Assembly (NCBI RefSeq): GCF_005771435.1
Contig: NZ_VANI01000004.1
Coordinates: 434,001-498,000 of the forward strand
Length of the DNA stretch: 64,000 nucleotides
DNA from: Microbulbifer harenosus
GTDB lineage: Bacteria > Pseudomonadota > Gammaproteobacteria > Pseudomonadales > Cellvibrionaceae
Direction: 5' to 3'
Made by a program: the position numbers and the translations under genes
Notes under the pieces: generated by a model
Seen by the model: the letters and a program-made list of their open reading frames with translations, nothing else
Told to the model about the DNA's origin: nothing
Database searches by the model: none
Part shown: positions 58,103-64,000 of the stretch, one piece after another
Numbering within the stretch: the stretch's first letter is position 1
Layout of the letters: each line of letters opens with the position of its first letter

Positions 58103-60790
58103 TCAGTTATTGGCCTGGTGCTGTAGCGTATCCATAGCTCTGCACCATTCGCTCTGCTGGCGGCGATCTTTCAACACGCGGCCCAGGGCCGGCATGAGAT
58201 TGGTGCTATTGGTGAGCGCACTGTTGTAGGCCGCGATATCCTCTTTAACACACACCACCGGGAACAGCATGGCGTAGGCCTTGTTGTAGAGGGTGTCGCC
58301 GGTGCTGCTGACCTGCGGCACCGCGGCAAACAGGCGCGGGGCGAGTTGGCGGTAAAGGTCGAGCTGTTCCGCCGGGAACAGGCTGCCGGCAGCGGCGCGA
58401 ATCTGGCTCAGTTTGAGGGTGTCGCGCTTGTCGAGGATGTTATCCAGCCACAGGCTTTTTGCCTCCAGGGTCGGGCGGCCGGCACGGGCACTGATGGCGG
58501 CAAGTTGCGCCCGGTCACTGCTGTCGTTTTCCAGCTGCCGGTTGATGCGCTCTTCATAGTCGCCGAACAGATTGCGATTCAGCAGGGCGATCAGCGGCCA
58601 GCTGCGGTCCTTGTCGATCTCCAGGCCTTTGATTGTCATTTTATGGTCGAGCAATCGCTCGGCACGCTTCAATGCGGTCTTGCTCTGGGCGAGATCAGAC
58701 CAGGTCTGGAACCAGGTTTTCTGTGCATCACTTTTTTGCGGTGCCGCATTCAGCTGCCTCCAGGCAAAGTCCTCGATGGCCTGCAATTTTTCCTTGCGCA
58801 GGGATTGCGGAATATCCAGGCGGAACAGATAGGCGCGCGCGCTTTCCAGATGGCCGGCAATCAAACGGATGACGTTGATGTCGGTTTCCTTGCTGGCATT
58901 GGCGAGGGCAAACTCGATCCAGTCGGTAAGCGGCAGCTTTGCATCCGTGACCGAATCGTACAGGCTCTGCCACAGCATCAGGCGCGTGAACGGGCTTTCG
59001 ATGTCGTTGATATGGCGGTTGATGGCCGCCACAGAATTGCCGTCGAGACTGGTTTTCACGTAGGCCCAGTCTTCATCGTTGGGGCTCAGGATCTGCGGGC
59101 AGGGCATGCCGACGGCATCTTTCACTTCCGTGCGCGCGCCGCTGTAGATCGCGGGCACCTTGGCGACCCGGGTCATCTTGCCGCCCTGCATACGGTAAAT
59201 ACCCAGCTGCACCTTCTGCGAGCGCAGTACCGGGTACTGCTCCGGTGCGCTCTGCTCGATGGTGAGCGAAGTAATGCGGTCGCGGTCGCACTGAAAGCTG
59301 GCGGAAATGGTGTTGACGCCGGCCTTGTACAGCCAGTTCTGCGTCCACTGCTGCAGGTCCTTGTTGGCGGCCTTGCCGAGCGCGCCCATAAAGTCGTCGA
59401 GCTCCGCGTTGCCGTAGGAGTACTGCTTGAGATAGTTGCTCACGCCTTGGCGGAATTCTTCCTTGCCCAGGTAGTAGGGCAGCTGGTTCAGCACCGAGCC
59501 ACCCTTGCCGTAAGTGATGCCGTCGAAGTTGGAGAAGGCCTCGTCGGTATTCGGCACCGGCACTTCAATGGGATGGGTGGTGGGCAGCTGGTCGGCGCCG
59601 TAGGCCCAGCGCTTGGAGCCCAGGTAGAAGTTCTGCCACACATCCTCGAATTCGCTGTTTTCCGCCAGGGCCAGCGATGCCATATAGGTGGCGAAACTCT
59701 CTTTCAGCCACAGGCCGTTCCACCACTTCATGGTTACCAGGTCGCCAAACCACATGTGCGCCATCTCGTGGGCAATCACATTAGCGAGGCGCTGGCGCTG
59801 GGCCTGGGTTTTGGCTCCGCGGCTGACGTAGGCGGCTTCATTGAAGGTCACCGCGGCGACATTTTCCATGGCGCCGATGGTGAAGTCCGGCACGATCACC
59901 TGATCGTATTTGCCGAACGGATAGGGAATGTCGAAATACTTCTGGTAGAAGTCAAAAGACTCGCGGGTGAACTTGAACCAGTCCTCCGGTTTGACGTACT
60001 CCGCCATCGCCTTGCGCGCGAACAGGCGCAGGGGAATACCGTTGGCGTCGCTCTCCCACACGGCATAGGGGCCGGCGTGCAGCGGGAAGATGTAGGAAGA
60101 GAATTTCTTGGTCTGCGGGAAATACCAGCGCTTCAGACCATTTTCCACTTCCTCCACTTTTTCTTCGCGCGCGGTAGTGATCACCTGCCAGTCCGCCGGC
60201 GCGGTCACTTCCACGGTGTAGCGTGCCTTGAGGTCCGGCTGGTCGAAGTGCGGGAAAAAGCGGTTGGCTTTGTAAGGCTCGAAGTGGGTGTAGAGGTAGG
60301 CGCTTCCGTCTTCCTGGTCCTTGAAACGGTGCAGGCCGGAGCCGTCGCTGGAATAGGGATGGCTGTATTCGATGACGATCTGGTTTTCGCCCTTGCGCAG
60401 ATCCCGCGGGGCGATACTGATGAAGTTGCCGTTGTAGTGGAATTTGACCGGCTTGCCGTTGGCGCGCACCGACTTCACGTCACCGCCGGCGAAGTCGACC
60501 GTCAACGGCTGTTTCAGATCGTGGGCGAGGGTGGTGTCGGCGGTGACCACGCCGGTGAAACTCTCGGCATCGCCGTCGAGTTTCACCGCAATGGTGTAAT
60601 CCACATCGGCGATCTGCGCGCGGCGCAGCGCCGCGTATTCCGCCGTCAGCAGCGGTGCATTCGGCCGTTCGATCGGACTTGCTTGGTTATTGTCACGTGC
60701 CACTGCCGCTGCAGTGACACTCAAGGTGCTGAAAACAACCCCGGCAATGGCGGTGCGACGGATCGTACTGACGAGTGAAATTCGGGGCAT
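58103..60790 (-). CDS. Exported M1 family aminopeptidase (alanyl aminopeptidase-like), copy 1
   Basis: An 895-residue metalloaminopeptidase. A signal peptide (about 1-31, A-V-A-R-D region) sends it to the periplasm. Domain order is that of M1 enzymes: a beta saddle (about 50-250), the catalytic domain with G-A-M-E-N (306-310), H-E-M-A-H (H341, E342, H345) and zinc ligand E364 in L-K-E-S-F-A, then a long helical C-terminal domain from about 530. It removes N-terminal residues from peptides. The sequence closely resembles the partial gene at 62020-64000, so the pair arose by duplication. The esterase between them is on the same strand. Confidence 0.94.
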   Translation of the reverse strand: MPRISLVSTIRRTAIAGVVFSTLSVTAAAVARDNNQASPIERPNAPLLTAEYAALRRAQIADVDYTIAVKLDGDAESFTGVVTADTTLAHDLKQPLTVDFAGGDVKSVRANGKPVKFHYNGNFISIAPRDLRKGENQIVIEYSHPYSSDGSGLHRFKDQEDGSAYLYTHFEPYKANRFFPHFDQPDLKARYTVEVTAPADWQVITTAREEKVEEVENGLKRWYFPQTKKFSSYIFPLHAGPYAVWESDANGIPLRLFARKAMAEYVKPEDWFKFTRESFDFYQKYFDIPYPFGKYDQVIVPDFTIGAMENVAAVTFNEAAYVSRGAKTQAQRQRLANVIAHEMAHMWFGDLVTMKWWNGLWLKESFATYMASLALAENSEFEDVWQNFYLGSKRWAYGADQLPTTHPIEVPVPNTDEAFSNFDGITYGKGGSVLNQLPYYLGKEEFRQGVSNYLKQYSYGNAELDDFMGALGKAANKDLQQWTQNWLYKAGVNTISASFQCDRDRITSLTIEQSAPEQYPVLRSQKVQLGIYRMQGGKMTRVAKVPAIYSGARTEVKDAVGMPCPQILSPNDEDWAYVKTSLDGNSVAAINRHINDIESPFTRLMLWQSLYDSVTDAKLPLTDWIEFALANASKETDINVIRLIAGHLESARAYLFRLDIPQSLRKEKLQAIEDFAWRQLNAAPQKSDAQKTWFQTWSDLAQSKTALKRAERLLDHKMTIKGLEIDKDRSWPLIALLNRNLFGDYEERINRQLENDSSDRAQLAAISARAGRPTLEAKSLWLDNILDKRDTLKLSQIRAAAGSLFPAEQLDLYRQLAPRLFAAVPQVSSTGDTLYNKAYAMLFPVVCVKEDIAAYNSALTNSTNLMPALGRVLKDRRQQSEWCRAMDTLQHQANN

Positions 60791-60918
60791 TGAATTCTCC
60801 GGTAGATATTTCAGTTGTGCAGCGCCCTGTATTCAAAGTATTCCGTGCCCGGATGACCAGCGGCGTGAGAGCACACAGGATACCCCAGACCGTTTGGCCA
60901 TCCCATTGCCGAATCGAA

Positions 60919-61842
60919 TTACCTGGGCTGTACCGGCGTGTCGCTGCCAAGCAGGAACAGCAGCGGCTCTGCAAGTCGCAGGCGCCAGGAGTCTTCATCG
61001 TGAGCGTGACCTTCGAAGGCGCGCGTTTGCCAGTCCGGGCTGTGGTAACCGGCCTGCTGCATAATGGTATCCACCTGCTGTTGCAGTGGCGGATAGTAGG
61101 CGTCCAGGGTTTTGGTGCCGTAATCAAAATAAAAGCGGTGTGTGCCAGGCTCCGGCAGATTCTGCTCCAGATAAGCGCGGATGCTCGCTGCTACAGGGAG
61201 TTTGTCTTCCGGGCCTATCCCCGGCCAGTGGGTGGAGATCGCAGCCACGGCGGAAAACACCTCCGGGTATTCCAGCGTGGCATACAGCGAGATAAGGCCG
61301 CCCATGCTGGAGCCGGCGATAAATGTGTGGCTCGCATCCCTCGCGACCTGGAAATTGCGGTCGATATACGGTTTCACTTGCGTGACCAGAAACTTCAGGT
61401 AGTTATCTGCGCGCAGTTCCGCCTGGTTGAACGGGTGTTGCTGAGCCTGCGCCGTTTCGGGCATCAGTGCCCGCGCCTTCTGCGGAAAGTAGTCCTGGTG
61501 GCGGGTTTCGCTGATGTTTTCGATGGCCACCACGATGAAGGGTTTTACCTTTCCCTGGCGCTGCAATTCTGCGGCAACTTCATCCACGCCCCACTCCTGT
61601 TTGTTCCAGGTGGTGCGGCGGTCGAACAGCATCTGCCCGTCGTGCATGTAGAGGACGGAATAGGGCTGCTGTGATGGGTATCCCTCAGGCAGCCACACAT
61701 GCACGGGACGCGCCGCAATATCGTGAAATTCAAACGCGGGCAAGGTCATCAGCTTCCCCGACGAAACTTCCATGGCAACGACCGGCAGGCCGGGGAGGAG
61801 TAACCACAAAACACTGAGATTTCGGAACAACCGCTGTAACAT
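60919..61842 (-). CDS. Exported esterase (esterase D/Fes-IroE type alpha/beta hydrolase)
   Basis: A 307-residue alpha/beta hydrolase with a signal peptide (about 1-23, V-V-A). Nucleophile S179 in G-S-S-M-G-G; oxyanion-hole region L-Y-M-H-D-G-Q (64-70); base H in G-H-A-H-D-E-D-S-W (about 283-285). The V-W-L-P-x-x-Y start and Y-M-H-D-G put it in the putative-esterase family, which includes siderophore esterases (IroE, Fes) as well as acetyl esterases and feruloyl-like enzymes. It stands between two M1 aminopeptidases on the same strand. An iron-linked role is not supported: no siderophore genes adjoin and no Fur box was seen. Confidence 0.88.
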   Translation of the reverse strand: MLQRLFRNLSVLWLLLPGLPVVAMEVSSGKLMTLPAFEFHDIAARPVHVWLPEGYPSQQPYSVLYMHDGQMLFDRRTTWNKQEWGVDEVAAELQRQGKVKPFIVVAIENISETRHQDYFPQKARALMPETAQAQQHPFNQAELRADNYLKFLVTQVKPYIDRNFQVARDASHTFIAGSSMGGLISLYATLEYPEVFSAVAAISTHWPGIGPEDKLPVAASIRAYLEQNLPEPGTHRFYFDYGTKTLDAYYPPLQQQVDTIMQQAGYHSPDWQTRAFEGHAHDEDSWRLRLAEPLLFLLGSDTPVQPR

Positions 61843-61979
61843 TTTTATTTCCTTGCGTGTGAATGTTCAGTGCGGATAGTGGTCGGCGCGCGCCTGAAGT
61901 ACATCCGCCTGCAGGGGGGGGAGGGTATCCGATAGATCGAAGGACTTGGGCGCTGAGTCGGGTGTCGCGCGACGTGCAA

Positions 61980-62008
61980 TAAAAAAGGCCCCGCAGGGCC
62001 TTTTTTAT
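61980..62008. terminator. Bidirectional terminator between second M1 peptidase and esterase
   Basis: AAAAAAGGCCC-CGCA-GGGCCTTTTTT, 12 bases past the M1 stop on the minus strand. The A/T flanks make it work both ways. Confidence 0.9.
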
Positions 62009-62019
62009 CCGCTGGCCGA

Positions 62020-64000
62020 TCAGCCGGCGGTGTTGCCGTTGATGGCTTCCGCCATGTCCAGGCAGCTCTGGTTCTTGAATCGGCGGTTTTTCAGCGCTTT
62101 TTCCAGCAGCGGGTTCAGGGTTTTGCCGCTGTCGAGGATGTCGCTCACCTGCTGTACACCCTTATCGCTGCAGTTCAGCGGGAACAGGCGCGCGTAGGTG
62201 CCGACAAACTCGGAGGCGTCGCTGGAATTTACGTCGTCCAAGGCAGCGATGACGCGCTCGACATTGGCGTTATACAGACTGCCCTGCTCGGTGGGGAACA
62301 GGGCATCGGCGGCGTATTTCAGCTGCGCCAGTTTGAAGTTGTCGCGCTTCTCCAGCAGGTTCTCCAGCCACTTGGCCTTGGCTTCCTGCTGCGGGCGGAT
62401 GGCTTCCGCGGCGATGGCGTTCAGCTGCGAGCGGTCGGAGTTGTCCTTCGCCAGCTCGGTCTTGATCGCCTGTGCGTAGTCGCCGAAAAGACGCTGGTTC
62501 TGCAGAGTGATCAGGCTCCAGCGCATATCCGGGTCGAGCTTCAGGCCGTCGATGACGAGCTCACCGCGCAGCAGGTTGCGGGCGTTGGTCAGCGCCTTGT
62601 TGGTATGGGCAACTCCGGTGAAGGTGCTGAACCAGGTCTTCTGCGCATCGCTGCCCGCCGGCGCCTTCTGCAACTGGTCCCACACGAAGGTTTCAATGGC
62701 CAGTTGCAGGCGGGTGCGCTTGGCGTCGTCCATCTGGAACTGATCGAGGAACGCATAGGACGTGCCCAGGTAGCGGGACACCAGACGGATCACATTGATG
62801 TCGGTTTCGACACCGGCGTTGTTGATGGCGAAGCTGACGAATTCGTCCAGCGGCAGCTTGGCGTCGCTGACGGAGTCGAACAGGCTCTGCCACAGCATCA
62901 GGCGGGTGAACGGCTTGTCGATGTCATTGATGTGCTTGGACATGTTGTCCACAGATACCTTGTCCAGGTTTACCTTGGCAAACGCCCAGTCGCCCTCGTT
63001 GGGGTAGACGATCTGCGGGCAGGCCTCGCCCTTGGCCGCGGCCACTTCGGTGGAAGCGCCGGCGTAGGTCACCGGAATGGCCTTGCTCAGCACCATTTTG
63101 CCGCCGGCCATGTTGTACAGGCCAACCTGGGTGCGCTGTTCGCGCAGCACCGGGTAATCCGCGGGGGCGGACTGCTTGATGGTCAGGCTGGCAATCTTGC
63201 CGTCTTTACACTGGAAGCTGGCGGCGATGGTGTTGAGACCGGCGTTGTACAGCCACTGCTGCTGCCATTGGTCCAGGTCCTTGCCGGCGGCCTTGCCCAG
63301 GTGACCCATGAAGTCGTCCAGGGTGGAGTTCTTGTAGGACAGGTCCTTCAGGTAGTTGGACACACCCTTGCGGAACTCTTCCTTGCCCAGGTAGTAGGGC
63401 AGCTGCTTGAGGATGGAACCGCCCTTGCCGTAGGTGATGCCGTCGAAGTTGGCGAAGGCCTCATCGGTGTTTTGCACCGGCAGCTGGATCGCGTGGGTGG
63501 TGGGCAGCTGGTCTTCACCGTAGGCCCACTGCTTGGTGCCCAGGTAGAAGTTTTCCCACACATCGTCGAACTCGCTGTTCTCCGCCAGTGCCAGGTTGGC
63601 CATGTAGGTGGCGAAGCTCTCGTTCAGCCACAGGTCGTCCCACCAGTTCATGGTGACCAGATCGCCGAACCACATGTGCGCCATCTCGTGGGCGATCACG
63701 TTGGCGAGGCGCATGCGCTCCGCCTGGGTTTTGTCGCCGCGGGATACGTAGCGCTCGCTGAAGGTCACCGCGGCCACGTTCTCCATCGCACCGGCGTTGA
63801 AGTCGGGCACGATCACCTGATCGTATTTCACGAAGGGGTAATCCACTTCGAAATACTTCTGGAAGAATTCAAAAGACTGTTTGGTAAAAGTGAACCAGTC
63901 GTTCGGCTTCACGTATTCGGCCAGGGTTTTGCGCGCGAACAGGCGCAGCGGGATGCCGTCGGCATCGTTTTCCCACACGTGGAACGGGCCCGCGTGCAGG
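62020..64000 (-). CDS. Exported M1 family aminopeptidase, copy 2 (5' part beyond window edge)
   Basis: The C-terminal 660 codons of a second M1 aminopeptidase. The frame is open to base 64000 and reads [11 protein letters not shown] before the first internal GTG, matching L-H-A-G-P-Y-A-V-W-E-S in copy 1 (residues 237-247). The N-terminal signal and saddle domain lie outside the window. Visible motifs: [15 protein letters not shown] and zinc Glu in L-N-E-S-F-A (copy 1 has L-K-E-S-F-A). It is a paralogue of copy 1 through the whole length seen, with closely similar segments in the catalytic domain and lower similarity in the C-terminal half. Confidence 0.93.
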   Translation of the reverse strand, partial: LHAGPFHVWENDADGIPLRLFARKTLAEYVKPNDWFTFTKQSFEFFQKYFEVDYPFVKYDQVIVPDFNAGAMENVAAVTFSERYVSRGDKTQAERMRLANVIAHEMAHMWFGDLVTMNWWDDLWLNESFATYMANLALAENSEFDDVWENFYLGTKQWAYGEDQLPTTHAIQLPVQNTDEAFANFDGITYGKGGSILKQLPYYLGKEEFRKGVSNYLKDLSYKNSTLDDFMGHLGKAAGKDLDQWQQQWLYNAGLNTIAASFQCKDGKIASLTIKQSAPADYPVLREQRTQVGLYNMAGGKMVLSKAIPVTYAGASTEVAAAKGEACPQIVYPNEGDWAFAKVNLDKVSVDNMSKHINDIDKPFTRLMLWQSLFDSVSDAKLPLDEFVSFAINNAGVETDINVIRLVSRYLGTSYAFLDQFQMDDAKRTRLQLAIETFVWDQLQKAPAGSDAQKTWFSTFTGVAHTNKALTNARNLLRGELVIDGLKLDPDMRWSLITLQNQRLFGDYAQAIKTELAKDNSDRSQLNAIAAEAIRPQQEAKAKWLENLLEKRDNFKLAQLKYAADALFPTEQGSLYNANVERVIAALDDVNSSDASEFVGTYARLFPLNCSDKGVQQVSDILDSGKTLNPLLEKALKNRRFKNQSCLDMAEAINGNTAG

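Noticed and set aside
58346-60778. An 810-codon open frame on the plus strand across the first M1 aminopeptidase gene
   Set aside because: It mirrors the codons of the peptidase, whose motifs and paralogue are clear. Long antisense frames arise from GC-rich third positions; no domain or ribosome site was seen.
60919-61842. Assignment of the esterase as a siderophore (enterobactin-type) esterase
   Set aside because: The fold fits, but there are no siderophore genes or Fur box nearby and the flanking genes are peptidases, so only a general esterase call is justified.
1-64000. Search for prophage, IS elements, integron, CRISPR array or restriction/defence islands
   Set aside because: No transposase, integrase, terminal repeats, regular spaced repeats or defence-gene motifs were seen; composition is even and operons look native.

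Overview
The window looks like chromosomal DNA of a GC-rich marine-type gammaproteobacterium. I infer the Cellvibrionales/Microbulbifer neighbourhood, from the large TonB-dependent receptors, the lipoproteins with long Ser/Gly linkers after the lipobox, a cyoABCDE quinol oxidase, several exported peptidases and the codon usage. This assignment is inference; no rRNA or other marker gene is present. I see no phage, insertion sequence, CRISPR array, tRNA or rRNA gene. Coding density is high, and most genes end at a recognisable hairpin terminator.

Layout. 1-1.1 kb: the 3' part of a DTW-domain tRNA modification gene and a DinB-like gene. 1.4-6.0 kb: an iron uptake block made of a Fur-like box, a siderophore-type TonB receptor and a PepSY/DUF3649/DUF3325 inner-membrane cassette. 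6-9 kb: a metzincin-like lipoprotein, an exported peroxiredoxin and a DUF2884 protein. 9.4-14.2 kb: a second TonB receptor converging on a Tat-exported aminotransferase and a TSUP permease. 14.9-20.4 kb: an 1826-residue lipoprotein built of four propeller-like repeats alternating with three PKD-like domains. 20.4-22.1 kb: transglutaminase-like, DUF350 and small exported proteins. 22.2-28.3 kb: cyoABCDE, a small membrane protein and a globin whose upstream region carries two perfect FNR/Anr-type boxes. 28.4-33.3 kb: a subtilisin with a PA insert and a double-domain M16 peptidase. 33.4-41.4 kb: housekeeping metabolism (pgk, fba, rarD-type transporter, serA, FAH-family hydrolase) with alpha/beta hydrolases. 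41.5-44.0 kb: a Crp-like regulator followed by a packed nitroreductase, DMT transporter and GNAT run. 44.2-50.4 kb: short asparaginase, aldehyde dehydrogenase, SIMPL, STAS, TerC, ATP-grasp and RidA genes. 50.8-57.8 kb: a large Ser-rich lipoprotein overlapping a probable outer-membrane barrel gene, an orphan nuclease-fold-like protein and a large orphan membrane protein. 58.1-64.0 kb: two paralogous exported M1 aminopeptidases flanking an exported esterase; the second runs off the right edge.

How the genes fit together. Three themes recur: iron acquisition (Fur box, receptor, PepSY cassette), aerobic/microaerobic respiration (quinol oxidase plus a globin under apparent Anr control) and extracytoplasmic protein degradation (S8, M16, two M1 and a metzincin-like lipoprotein). 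The least explained parts are the repeat lipoprotein at 14.9-20.4 kb, the lipoprotein/outer-membrane pair at 50.8-54.7 kb with a terminator-like hairpin inside the second gene's start region, the orphan GDTN/TDH protein at 54.8 kb, the Tat-aminotransferase/TSUP pair, and two long perfect inverted repeats between pgk and fba. Nothing here is clearly a defence or mobile system.
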